NCBI GenBank assembly: GCA_005503165.1
Contig: SCNT01000024.1
Coordinates: 1 to 64,000, forward strand
From: Sphingomonadaceae bacterium 3R27E2-A
GTDB lineage: Bacteria > Pseudomonadota > Alphaproteobacteria > Sphingomonadales > Sphingomonadaceae
Length of the DNA: 64,000 bases
Direction: 5' to 3'
The position numbers and the translations under genes were made by a program. The notes under the pieces were generated by a model. The model was not told the origin of the DNA and did no database searches. It saw only the letters and a program-made list of their open reading frames with translations. Position 1 is the stretch's first letter; every line of letters starts with the position of its first letter. Below are positions 36,385 to 44,991 of this stretch, in pieces.

Positions 36385-36482
36385 CGTCATTGCGAGGAGC
36401 CGCAGGCGACGAAGCAATCTCCAGCTATCGGCCTTTCGCAGGGCCGATAGCTGGAGATTGCTTCGCTTCGCTCGCAATGACG
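36385..36482. repeat. 98-bp element with a perfect 23-bp stem, between convergent genes
   Basis: Outer arms CGTCATTGCGAG and CTCGCAATGACG are exact complements. Inner arms at 36411-36433 and 36442-36464 form a perfect 23-bp stem (starting GAAGCAATCTCC) with an 8-base loop TTTCGCAG. It lies 7 bases after one stop and 7 before another and could act as a bidirectional terminator. Confidence 0.82.
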
Positions 36483-36489
36483 GAAATTG

Positions 36490-37179
36490 TCAGGCCGAAG
36501 CCAGAGCCTTGTCCACCGCCGCCGTCGCCAGCGCCAGTTCCTCCGCATAGGGAATAGTCGCGTCGATATCGACGATGGGCGCGCCGCCCATCGCGAGCAG
36601 CGGTACCGTTTCGACCTTGCGCGTGATGAGCGCGCGGTCGTGGTCGGGCTTGCGCAGCATCACCGTGTCGACGTCGACGTGCAGGCGGATCACCAGCGTT
36701 GGCCGATACGCGGCCATCTCGGCATAGAGCGCGCGCTCCTCGGCCTGCATCGCGGCGAGGCGCTTGCTGGTCGCTATCCCTGCGAGGATCGGGCCGTCGT
36801 GGAGGCCCGGGACCTCGAGCTGCGGATAGCGGTCGGTGACGATCACCTTGCCCGCGCGGCGCTGGGCGAGCAGCGCGTTGAACCTAGCGCGGCGCTTCTT
36901 CGACTTGTTCAGCGCATAGCCTGCGGCGAGCCATCCGGGGATCGGCGCGGTCGGTTCGCGGAGCTTGTCGGCGATGCCGTCGAGGAAGCGGTGCAGCGGC
37001 GGGCCGATGACCGGCCAGCGCCCGATGCGCCGCCCCTGCTCGCCCGAGCCGAGGCCGAGATAGCCCGACTCCGCGGCGCGCGTCTGCTGGATATGCGCGA
37101 GCAAATCCGCCGACAGGGTCGATTTGCCCGACCCGTCGCTGCCGACCACTGCGATCAGGGGAGCAAGCTGCTCCCCCAT
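36490..37179 (-). CDS. Thymidylate kinase-like P-loop protein
   Basis: 229 residues with Walker A VVGSDGSGKSTLSADLL and the DRYPQLEVPGLHDGP stretch of the dTMP-kinase-like fold. Members of this group next to surface polymer genes often phosphorylate sugars or lipids rather than dTMP. It follows the methyltransferase gene by four bases. Confidence 0.78.
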   Translation of the reverse strand: MGEQLAPLIAVVGSDGSGKSTLSADLLAHIQQTRAAESGYLGLGSGEQGRRIGRWPVIGPPLHRFLDGIADKLREPTAPIPGWLAAGYALNKSKKRRARFNALLAQRRAGKVIVTDRYPQLEVPGLHDGPILAGIATSKRLAAMQAEERALYAEMAAYRPTLVIRLHVDVDTVMLRKPDHDRALITRKVETVPLLAMGGAPIVDIDATIPYAEELALATAAVDKALASA

Positions 37180-37183
37180 CGGA

Positions 37184-37924
37184 TCAGCTCAGTTCCTTGA
37201 AGAAGCCGACCATCTTGAGCCCCCCGATGATGAAGCGGACGACGACGAGTGCGGCAAAGGCGTAGATCCAGTTCCACTGGGCGGGCGTCAGCGCGTCGAA
37301 GTTGAAGTCGAGGCGCGCGAACCAGGTCAGGAACACGGTCGTCGCGAGCAGGAAGAGCTTGTTCTGTTCGCGCCAGATCATGCGCTTCCACCAGAAGGGA
37401 TATTTCGGCTTCACCCAGCCGTGCAGGCGCGGGAGCAGCGCGGGGACGTCCTTCGCCCATTCGGCGTGCGCCGCGCCGAATTTCTCGCGCAGGAACTCTT
37501 CCTCATAGATCGAGATGCGCTCGTAGATCAGGACGCCAAGCAGGAAGACGATCACGCCGAACACCCAGCTGCCCGAGAGCATCGCGAGGCCGGTGAAGTT
37601 GAGGATGCGGCCGACGTAGAGCGGGTTGCGCACCAGGCTGTAGGGGCCGGTCGTGTTGAGTTCGCTCGCCTCGGCGGCGACCTTGGCGCGGCCCGAGGTG
37701 CCGAGCGCGGCCCAGCCGCTGGTGAAGACGCGGACGATCGCGCCGGCGCTCGCGACGCCGAGCGACAGCCAGAACCAGGCGCAGTCGCCGAAAGCGGTCT
37801 TGAACGGACCCCAGTCCTTCGAGCACCAGGCGATCAGCACCGAGATCGCGATGGTGATGTAGATATAGGTGCCGCGAATGAAGAAGAGGCGCTTGCCGCT
37901 GCGCGCGAGTTCGGTCTGGTACAT
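37184..37924 (-). CDS. Isoprenylcysteine carboxyl methyltransferase / phospholipid methyltransferase-like membrane protein
   Basis: A 246-residue protein with about five membrane helices. The PEMT/ICMT motif LVRNPLYVGRILNFTGLAML and EEEFLREKFGAAHAEWAKD mark the S-adenosylmethionine-binding end. It probably methylates a lipid or prenyl group in the inner membrane. It lies between the flippase and the kinase-like gene. Confidence 0.82.
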   Translation of the reverse strand: MYQTELARSGKRLFFIRGTYIYITIAISVLIAWCSKDWGPFKTAFGDCAWFWLSLGVASAGAIVRVFTSGWAALGTSGRAKVAAEASELNTTGPYSLVRNPLYVGRILNFTGLAMLSGSWVFGVIVFLLGVLIYERISIYEEEFLREKFGAAHAEWAKDVPALLPRLHGWVKPKYPFWWKRMIWREQNKLFLLATTVFLTWFARLDFNFDALTPAQWNWIYAFAALVVVRFIIGGLKMVGFFKELS

Positions 37925-38015
37925 GTGGGTCCGCCTGTTGGCCGCGCACGCGCGGCGTCAGAATAAAGTGGGACGTCTCTAGCGATTTTTGCGGCCAAAT
38001 TAAGACGGAAAAGTT

Positions 38016-39545
38016 TCAGACGAGCCGCAGCTTGCGCGCCGTCTTGCCGAGCGAGGCGCGATCGGCGTGGGGGAGGGCGAAGCGCAGCGACAGCCAGATC
38101 GCCGCGACCGCGAGCAGGACGATCAGCGGCAGCGCGATCGCGTCGGGCAGCCGCCCGGCGAGCAGCGCCGCGCCCCCGGCGACGAGGGTGATGCCGATGC
38201 CGCGCAGCGCGACCATCGGGAATTGATGGTCGAAGGGATGGAGCCTCTCGTTCGTCGCGAGCTGCAGCATCGGGATGCCGCCCATCACGACGAGCCCGAT
38301 CGACATCGCGAGCGTCACCCCGGTGAGCGCGTCCATATGGCCGAGGATCGCCCATCCCGCGCCGACCGCGACGATCACTCCGACGATGCTCGCGGTGAGC
38401 TGGTGGCGGAAGGCCGCGACGACCTGGAGCACCGGCAGCGAGATGCCGAGCACCGCCTCGGCGGCGCGCGCGAAGAGCAGGATGATGACGGCCGCCTGCG
38501 CGATCTTCGCCTCGTGCCCGAACAGGCTGAGCAGCGGCGCGCTGCCCGCGGCGAGCACCGCGGCGAGGGGGAGGGCGATCGCCATGATCAGCCGCGTCGC
38601 ATAGGCGTAGATGTCGGCGACCTGCGCCCGGTCGGCGCGCTCGGCGCTGGCGGCGAGCGGCGCGAGGACATAGACGAAGGCGATGCGCACGAGCTGGACG
38701 ACGCTCGACAGCTTGCGCGCGATGGTGAACAGCCCCGCCGCCGCTGCGCCCGCCGCGCCGGGCAGGATCAGGTTGAGCACCAGCGCGGGGGCGTCGCCGA
38801 ACAGCCGGGCGATGACGTTCGACGGCAGGATCGAGAGCCCCGCCCAGAAAGTGTTCTTCGCGGTCTCGCCGCCGCGGCCGCCGCGCAGCAGTTCGCCGAA
38901 GACATAATAGCGCCGTAGCAGCCGGACGCAGAGGATCGCGGTGATCGCGAGCGAGCAAAGGTGCGCGATGAACAGCCCCTTGAGTCCGAGCCCTCCCGCG
39001 AAGAAGACGCCGGCGAACACCAGCCGCATGATCTGTTCCCATACGATGCGCAGGCGAATCTCGGCGCCGAACACCATGCGCGCGCGCATCGCGCTCGTCG
39101 CGATCTCGACGAAGGCCCAGAGCGGCAGCGCCCAGACGAACAGCCGGATCGCGGGGACGACGAGCGGCCGGTCCTTTTCGGCGACGTTGAGGAAGGGCGC
39201 GAGGTCGGCGGCGAAAAAGGCGATCAGCGCCGCGACGACCAGGCACGGGCCGACGCCCCACAGCATCGCGGTGCGCAGCGCCGCGGCGGCGTCGGCATCG
39301 CTGGCGGATTGCGGCACGGTGCGCTGCATCGCGCTGGTCATGCCGAGGTCGAAGAGATTTTCGAGCAGGTTGATCGTCGCCCACAGCACGGCATAGAGGC
39401 CATAGCCGGCGAGCCCGAACATCAGCACATAGAGCGGCTGCGCGACGATCTCGACCACCGCGCCCAGCCGCGCGAGCACGGTCGTGCCGAGCCCCTTCGC
39501 GACGCTGCGGCTGGTGACGGCGGGCTGGGCGGTGTCTTCGCTCAT
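38016..39545 (-). CDS. Polysaccharide flippase-like membrane protein (MOP superfamily)
   Basis: The 509-residue protein has 12-14 membrane helices with the MATE/Wzx pattern (GLGTTVLARLGAVVEIVAQP, LFDLGMTSAMQRTVPQ at the start of the pore). It likely flips a lipid-linked sugar across the inner membrane. It heads the minus-strand group with the methyltransferase and kinase-like genes and is divergent from sdhB. Confidence 0.84.
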   Translation of the reverse strand: MSEDTAQPAVTSRSVAKGLGTTVLARLGAVVEIVAQPLYVLMFGLAGYGLYAVLWATINLLENLFDLGMTSAMQRTVPQSASDADAAAALRTAMLWGVGPCLVVAALIAFFAADLAPFLNVAEKDRPLVVPAIRLFVWALPLWAFVEIATSAMRARMVFGAEIRLRIVWEQIMRLVFAGVFFAGGLGLKGLFIAHLCSLAITAILCVRLLRRYYVFGELLRGGRGGETAKNTFWAGLSILPSNVIARLFGDAPALVLNLILPGAAGAAAAGLFTIARKLSSVVQLVRIAFVYVLAPLAASAERADRAQVADIYAYATRLIMAIALPLAAVLAAGSAPLLSLFGHEAKIAQAAVIILLFARAAEAVLGISLPVLQVVAAFRHQLTASIVGVIVAVGAGWAILGHMDALTGVTLAMSIGLVVMGGIPMLQLATNERLHPFDHQFPMVALRGIGITLVAGGAALLAGRLPDAIALPLIVLLAVAAIWLSLRFALPHADRASLGKTARKLRLV

Positions 39546-39581
39546 GGCGTGGGGCCGTAGCGGGATATTTCGTCTTTTACA

Positions 39582-39708
39582 CCCCTCCCCTTCAGGGGAG
39601 GGCAGCGAGACTTACGAACTTGTTCGTTAGTCGCAGCGGGTGGGGGCCCGAAACCTTGCGCGAGGTCGCTGGCCCCCACCCCCAATCCCTCCCCTGATGG
39701 GGAGGGGC
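39582..39708. repeat. ~127-bp palindromic element between flippase and sdhB
   Basis: Outer arms CCCCTCCCCTTCAGGGGAGG and CCCTCCCCTGATGGGGAGGG are near-inverted; inner arms GGTGGGGGCC and GGCCCCCACC pair exactly, with ACTTACGAACTTGTTCGT inside as a small dyad. It leaves little room for the two divergent promoters. Confidence 0.7.
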
Positions 39709-39788
39709 TTAAATTGGCACTCCACCCTCTTGCCCCCGCCGCGCAACGGGTCTAGTCCGACCCCGACTGCATCAGGGGAGCCAGCGAC

Positions 39789-40571
39789 ATGGCCGAATTT
39801 CGCCTGCCCAAGAACAGCCGCCCGACCAAGGGCGGCCAGACCCACAAGGCGGTGGGTGCGACCAACGTCAAGACGTTCAAAGTCTATCGCTACGACCCCG
39901 ACAAGGGCCAGAACCCGCATTTCGACACTTTCGAGATCGACACCGACAAATGCGGGCCGATGGTGCTCGACGCGCTCATCAAGATGAAGAGCGAGCAGGA
40001 TTCGACGCTGACCTTCCGCCGCTCGTGCCGCGAGGGCATTTGCGGCAGCTGTTCGATGAACATGAATGGCAAGAACGGCCTCGCCTGCACCACCGCGATC
40101 GAGGATTTGAAGGGCGACATCCGCATCACCCCGCTGCCGTCGATGGACGTGATCAAGGACCTCGTCCCCGACTTCACCCATTTCTATGCGCAATATGCCT
40201 CGATCGAGCCCTGGCTGAAGACCAAGACGACGACGCCGAGCGGCAAGGAGCGGCTGCAGTCGCCCGCCGAGCGCGAAAAGCTCGACGGCCTCTACGAGTG
40301 CATCCTCTGCGCCTGCTGCTCGACGAGCTGCCCCAGCTATTGGTGGAACAGCGACAAGTTCCTCGGCCCCGCGATCCTGCTCCAGGCCTATCGCTGGCTC
40401 GCCGACAGCCGCGACGAGATGACCGGAGAGCGGCTCGACGAACTCGAAGATCCCTTCCGCCTCTATCGCTGTCACACGATCATGAACTGCTCGAACGCCT
40501 GTCCCAAGGGGTTGAGCCCGGCGCGCGCGATCGCCGAGATCAAGAAGCTGGAAGCCGAGCGGCAGGTCTGA
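39789..40571 (+). CDS. sdhB: Succinate dehydrogenase iron-sulfur subunit
   Basis: 260 residues. The [2Fe-2S] ligands lie in [16 protein letters not shown] and NGLACTT; the [4Fe-4S] motif is [16 protein letters not shown]; the third cluster is [17 protein letters not shown]. It carries electrons from the flavoprotein to ubiquinone in complex II. No sdhA, sdhC or sdhD genes lie beside it; upstream is a palindromic element and a divergent flippase. Downstream is an MBL-fold lipoprotein whose ATG overlaps the sdhB TGA (TGATG). Confidence 0.96.
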   Translation: MAEFRLPKNSRPTKGGQTHKAVGATNVKTFKVYRYDPDKGQNPHFDTFEIDTDKCGPMVLDALIKMKSEQDSTLTFRRSCREGICGSCSMNMNGKNGLACTTAIEDLKGDIRITPLPSMDVIKDLVPDFTHFYAQYASIEPWLKTKTTTPSGKERLQSPAEREKLDGLYECILCACCSTSCPSYWWNSDKFLGPAILLQAYRWLADSRDEMTGERLDELEDPFRLYRCHTIMNCSNACPKGLSPARAIAEIKKLEAERQV

Positions 40572-41551
40572 TGCGCGGCTGGCTGCCAGCGCTATCGGCG
40601 CTGGCGCTCGCTGGATGCGCGGCCAATCCGAAGGTCGTCTATGAAGAAATGCCGCGCACCTATGCGCATGGCATCGGCGGCGCGACCTTTCTCGTCGGCG
40701 GCAGCTTCCAACCCTTTAGCCAGCCCGACGGCAACAGCCTGATCCTCTACGGGCCTGAGGGCGCCTTCGTGATCGACACAGGGCGCCATTCCGAGCATCT
40801 CGCGTCGATCAAGCGCGGGCTGAGCGGGATCGGCATGACGCCCGTCGCGATCATCAACACGCATTGGCATCTCGACCATGTCAGCGGCAATCCCGAGCTC
40901 AAGGCCGCCTTTCCCGAGATCAAGGTCTATGCGACCTCGGCAATCGACGGCGCGCTCGCGACCTTCCTCGCCAGGACCGCCGAAGCCTATCGCAAGGCGA
41001 TCGCCGATAACAATATTCCGGTCGGCGCGCGGGCGGATATCGAGGGCGACCTCGCGACCATCGCGCGCGGCGCCGATTTGCGGCCCGACGTGATCGTCGA
41101 CGAATCGCGCGACATGGCGATCGCCGGGCGGCCGCTGTCGCTGCGCGTCGCGCACCGCGCGGTCACCGAGCGTGACCTGTGGATCTACGACGCCGCCGAG
41201 AAGCGCGCGATTGTCGGCGATCTCGTCACCGTGCCGGTGCCCTTCCTCGACAGCGCCTGCCCCGAAGGCTGGCTGAAGGCGCTCGACGAGGTCACGGCTT
41301 CGGGCGCCGAACAGATCGTGCCGGGCCACGGCCCGATCATGGATCTCGCCGAATTCGGCGCGTGGAAAAGCGCCTTCACCGATTTTATCGCTTGCGCGCG
41401 CGGGCCGGGCGCGCTTGAGACCTGTTCGGCGGGATGGCTGAAGGGCGCCGCCCGCTGGATCGGCCCCGACACTTCGCGCGCCGAGGCGATGACGGTTTAT
41501 TATGGCGAGCTGATACGCTCGGGAAAACTGGACGGATATTGCAGCGCATGA
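40571..41551 (+). CDS. Metallo-beta-lactamase-fold hydrolase, putative lipoprotein
   Basis: The 326-residue product has a lipobox (LALAGCAANPK, Cys16) and the MBL metal site NTHWHLDHVSGN, followed by IVGDLVTVPVPFLD and VPGHGPIM. The substrate is unknown; the nearest groups include glyoxalase-II-like and quinoprotein-relay proteins. It is coupled to sdhB and to the thioesterase (ATGA). Confidence 0.84.
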   Translation: MRGWLPALSALALAGCAANPKVVYEEMPRTYAHGIGGATFLVGGSFQPFSQPDGNSLILYGPEGAFVIDTGRHSEHLASIKRGLSGIGMTPVAIINTHWHLDHVSGNPELKAAFPEIKVYATSAIDGALATFLARTAEAYRKAIADNNIPVGARADIEGDLATIARGADLRPDVIVDESRDMAIAGRPLSLRVAHRAVTERDLWIYDAAEKRAIVGDLVTVPVPFLDSACPEGWLKALDEVTASGAEQIVPGHGPIMDLAEFGAWKSAFTDFIACARGPGALETCSAGWLKGAARWIGPDTSRAEAMTVYYGELIRSGKLDGYCSA

Positions 41552-42033
41552 ACGACGGTATCGAAGAACCGCGACGCTACAGTTTCAGCGCCGAGGATAA
41601 GGGCGATGGCTGGCTGAGCTGGAATCTCATGGATCCGAGCCGCTTCAACGCCTTCATCGAACCGCTGTCGGTGCGTGTCGAACCGGACACGCCCGACGGC
41701 CGCCCGCAGGCGCGCGTGCGCATGATCCCCGAGCGCAAGCACAGTAACCTGGGCGACAATGTCCATGGCGCGGTGACGCTGGCGCTGGTCGACATCGGGC
41801 TGTTCGCCGCATCGCACCAGTTCGGCTCGATCGACGCCGGCCATTCGGTGACTCTCGACCTGTCGACGCAGTTCGTCGGCGCCGGCCGCCTCGGTCAGCC
41901 CCTTGATGCCATCGTCGAGCTGGTGCGCGAGACCGGGCGGCTGATCTTCTTGCGCGGGCTGGTGGTCCAGGGCGAGCATGACGAGCATATCGTGCTCACC
42001 TTCGCCGGTACGATCCGCAAGGCGAGCAAGTGA
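41548..42033 (+). CDS. PaaI-family hotdog thioesterase
   Basis: 161 residues with a hotdog core: GDNVHGAVTLALVDIGLFAA as the active-site helix and VTLDLSTQFVGAGRLGQPLD. It hydrolyses acyl-CoA thioesters. It is the third gene of the sdhB group, and its TGA overlaps the GTG of zapE. Confidence 0.86.
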   Translation: MNDGIEEPRRYSFSAEDKGDGWLSWNLMDPSRFNAFIEPLSVRVEPDTPDGRPQARVRMIPERKHSNLGDNVHGAVTLALVDIGLFAASHQFGSIDAGHSVTLDLSTQFVGAGRLGQPLDAIVELVRETGRLIFLRGLVVQGEHDEHIVLTFAGTIRKASK

Positions 42034-43175
42034 CGCCCCCATCTACCGGTAGCGTGCTTGCCGCCTATGACGCGCTGGTCGCGGGCGGCGAGCTTCAGCC
42101 CGATGCCGAACAGCGCGCCGCCGCCGAGCGGCTGAACAAGCTGCAGGAGGAGCTCGAGGCGGTGCCGCCGCGCGGCAGCCTGTTGTGGCGCATCGCGGGG
42201 CGCAAGCCCGAGGCGCCGCGCGGCGTCTATCTGTGGGGCGCGGTCGGGCGCGGCAAGTCGATGCTGATGGACCTCTTCTACGACCAGCTCGCGATCGAGC
42301 GGAAACGCCGCGTCCATTTCCACGCTTTCATGATCGACGTCCATGCGCGGATGCGCGAGGTCAGGAAGACCGAGAGCGGCGATCCGATCCCCCAGGTCGC
42401 GGCTGCGCTGACCCAGGACGTCCGCTGCCTCGCCTTCGACGAGATGGTGGTGAACAACAGCGCCGACGCGATGATCCTCTCGCGGCTGTTCACCGCGCTG
42501 ATCGACAAGGGCGTGACGGTGGTCGCGACGTCGAACCGGCCGCCCAAGGATCTCTACAAGGACGGGCTCAACCGCGAGCATTTCCTGCCCTTCATCGCGC
42601 TGGTCGAGGCGAAGCTCGACGTGATGGGACTGAACGGTCCGACCGATTATCGCCGCGACCGGCTGGGCGACGGGGCGCGCTGGTTCGTGCCCGCCGACGA
42701 TGCGGCGAGCGCGGCGCTGTCGTCGGCTTTCTTTCGGCTGACCGACTATCCGCCCGAGGATCGCGCGCATGTGCCGACGCTCGATCTCGACGTCGGCGGC
42801 GGACGCCTGCTGCACGTGCCCAAGGCGCTGAAGGGCGTCGCGGTATTCTCGTTCAAGAAGCTCTGCGGCGAGGCGCGCGGGGCGTCGGACTATCTGGCCG
42901 TCGCGCGCCATTTCCACACGGTGATCCTGGTCGGCATCCCGCGCATGGGCCCCGAGAACCGCAACGAGGCGGCGCGCTTCGTCACGCTGGTCGATGCGCT
43001 CTACGAATATAAGGTCAAGTTGCTGGCAAGCGCCCGGGCCGAGCCCGACGCACTTTATGTCGCGGGCGACGGCGCGTTCGAGTTCGAGCGCACCGCGAGC
43101 CGCCTCTCCGAAATGCAGTCCGACGATTATCTGGCGCTGGGCCACGGGCAGGACGACGCCCAGACCGCCCCTTAA
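42030..43175 (+). CDS. zapE: Cell division protein ZapE (AFG1-like ATPase)
   Basis: 381 residues, starting at GTG. Walker A is LWGAVGRGKSMLMDLFY, Walker B CLAFDEMVVNN, and TSNRPPKDLYKDGLNREHFL is the ZapE/AFG1 hallmark. ZapE destabilises FtsZ polymers under low oxygen or heat stress. GTGA overlap with the thioesterase stop shows coupling; its end overlaps a convergent gene by four bases. Confidence 0.92.
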   Translation: MTPPSTGSVLAAYDALVAGGELQPDAEQRAAAERLNKLQEELEAVPPRGSLLWRIAGRKPEAPRGVYLWGAVGRGKSMLMDLFYDQLAIERKRRVHFHAFMIDVHARMREVRKTESGDPIPQVAAALTQDVRCLAFDEMVVNNSADAMILSRLFTALIDKGVTVVATSNRPPKDLYKDGLNREHFLPFIALVEAKLDVMGLNGPTDYRRDRLGDGARWFVPADDAASAALSSAFFRLTDYPPEDRAHVPTLDLDVGGGRLLHVPKALKGVAVFSFKKLCGEARGASDYLAVARHFHTVILVGIPRMGPENRNEAARFVTLVDALYEYKVKLLASARAEPDALYVAGDGAFEFERTASRLSEMQSDDYLALGHGQDDAQTAP

Positions 43176-44215
43176 GCGAAGACCAGCAGGATGCCGCCGG
43201 TGATCTTGCCCCAGCGCGACGAGTTGATCGTTACCGTGATCAGGTCGCGGACATAGCGGACTTCGTGCACGGCATGGCCGATCGCCTGCTCGATCCTGCG
43301 GCGCAGCGTGCGCAGCGGCTTGGGGGCGGCGAGGCCGATGCGCGCCACGCGCGCCGGCGGCGCGGGCAGGGTGGCAAAACCGCCGCTGGTGACGCGGACG
43401 TCCTCGGCGACGGCCCGGCATAAGGCCTCCATTCGCGCGATCGCCAGGCCGTTGGGGGCGGCGCGGTCGCGGCTCAGGAGTTCGAAACTGTGGCTGAAGG
43501 CCGAGAATTGCACCGCACCGCTCGCCGCGCTGTGACCCAGGGCGTCGCGCATTTCCTCTTCGGATATGGCGCAGAGCTGGGCCGGGCGGAAACTGCCCAC
43601 GCGGTCCATGAGCCCGCTCACGGGAACCTCGACCACGCCCTCATGTTCGCGCATTGCGAGGTTCCCGGGGTCGAGCGAGATCGCGCAGCCATGGCCCAGC
43701 CAGGCGCCGTTGAAGCTGCTGTCGAAGCGGAAGCCGAGCGCCGCGAGCGCGCGCAGCGTGTCGTCGTTGGCGCCGAAATTGCCCGCGCGAAAGGCGGTGG
43801 GCCGCGGGGCGCCCGCGCCGACGAGGATGTCGCGTGCGAGCCCGATCAGCTTTTTCTGCGCCGCGAGCGGGAAGTCGCCGATGTTGCGGCCGGTATGGCG
43901 GCCCACCGGATTGAAGCGCGCGAAGGCCAGCCATTCGGTGTGGATATGGAGCTGCACTTCGTGCCCGCGCGCCAGGATCGGTCCGACGATCGCGTCGACG
44001 ATCTCGGGGCCGTAGACCAATGCGGGCATCGGATCGACGAAATAGACCCCGGTCAGCCCGTGGCGTTCGAGCATGTCCATCTGGAAGTGGATGCCGTAAT
44101 CGCCTTCGCGGCAGCGGCCGAGGATCGAGCTCTCGAAATTGGCGCGTGCATCGGCGCCCCGTTGATAGAGGCCCGCCGACAATTCGGTGTCGAAGCTGAT
44201 GATTGCCCGCGTCAT
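43172..44215 (-). CDS. Polysaccharide deacetylase-like protein
   Basis: The 347-residue product begins RAIISFDTELSAGLYQRGAD, the metal-binding Asp of the NodB fold, and has EVQLHIHTEWLAF (His-x-His) and PTAFRAGNFGANDDTLRALA. Motifs are changed relative to classical peptidoglycan deacetylases, so the substrate is uncertain. It converges on zapE with overlapping ends. There is no signal peptide. Confidence 0.8.
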   Translation of the reverse strand: MTRAIISFDTELSAGLYQRGADARANFESSILGRCREGDYGIHFQMDMLERHGLTGVYFVDPMPALVYGPEIVDAIVGPILARGHEVQLHIHTEWLAFARFNPVGRHTGRNIGDFPLAAQKKLIGLARDILVGAGAPRPTAFRAGNFGANDDTLRALAALGFRFDSSFNGAWLGHGCAISLDPGNLAMREHEGVVEVPVSGLMDRVGSFRPAQLCAISEEEMRDALGHSAASGAVQFSAFSHSFELLSRDRAAPNGLAIARMEALCRAVAEDVRVTSGGFATLPAPPARVARIGLAAPKPLRTLRRRIEQAIGHAVHEVRYVRDLITVTINSSRWGKITGGILLVFA

Positions 44216-44275
44216 CCCCGCGAGCCTAGCAGGCGCGGGGTATAGGGAGGGTTAATCTGCGCCGGGGGGCTTTGC

Positions 44276-44818
44276 TCAGAAGCGCAGGGTGACGTCTACC
44301 CCCGCGCTGTTGGTGCTGCCCCAGGGGAAGATCCGCACGCGGTCGTGCGCCTTGGTGGTGACCAGATGCCCCGTCGCGGTGCCGATCGCGGCGCCGACGA
44401 GCACGTCGCCGACGCGGTGCTTCTTCGCCTCGACGCGGGAGAGGCCGACGAAGGAGGCGACGACATAGGCGGGCAGCCCGGCCTCCCAGCCATAGCGGTT
44501 GTGCAAGGTCGCTGCCGCGGCGAAGCTGGTCGAGGTATGGCCCGAGGGGAAGCTCTTGTTGTCGCTGCCGTCGGGGCGGCGCGAGGGGAAGGCCTCCTTC
44601 AGGCCCTGGGTGATCAGGATCGTGCCGCCGATGCTGCCCCCCGCCTCGAGCACGCCCTCCCAGTCGCCCTGCACCGCGGGCACGCCGAAGGCGACGACGA
44701 CGAGCGCGTTCTTGGCGACGGTGCCCGCATCGTCCCAGCCCTTTTCGCTGGCGGCAGCGGGGGTCGCCAGTGTCAGCGCCAGGGCCGCGCTTGCGGCGGC
44801 CATTCCCGATCGGATCAT
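44276..44818 (-). CDS. PAP2-family phosphatase
   Basis: 180 residues from ATG 44818, with GAGG upstream and a signal peptide (MAAASAALALTLATPAAA). The three PAP2 motifs are complete: KEAFPSRRP, SFPSGHTSTSF and SRVEAKKHRVGD. It dephosphorylates a lipid or undecaprenyl phosphate outside the cytoplasm. It is divergent from the DUF4157 fusion gene across 173 bases. Confidence 0.87.
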   Translation of the reverse strand: MIRSGMAAASAALALTLATPAAASEKGWDDAGTVAKNALVVVAFGVPAVQGDWEGVLEAGGSIGGTILITQGLKEAFPSRRPDGSDNKSFPSGHTSTSFAAAATLHNRYGWEAGLPAYVVASFVGLSRVEAKKHRVGDVLVGAAIGTATGHLVTTKAHDRVRIFPWGSTNSAGVDVTLRF

Positions 44819-44991
44819 ATCGTCAGCCTCGTGTCGTTCTGGCACCACGTCATGGCGCATCCTTTGCCAGCGCCAAAATCGCGGGCCGAGCGCCCGGCTT
44901 TGGCGGGTTCATCCTATCGCCATCGCCCGCGCTGCGCTAGTTTCGGGACAAGGCCATTGACGCCGTCGATGGAGTTGGGAGGCGACGAGCC

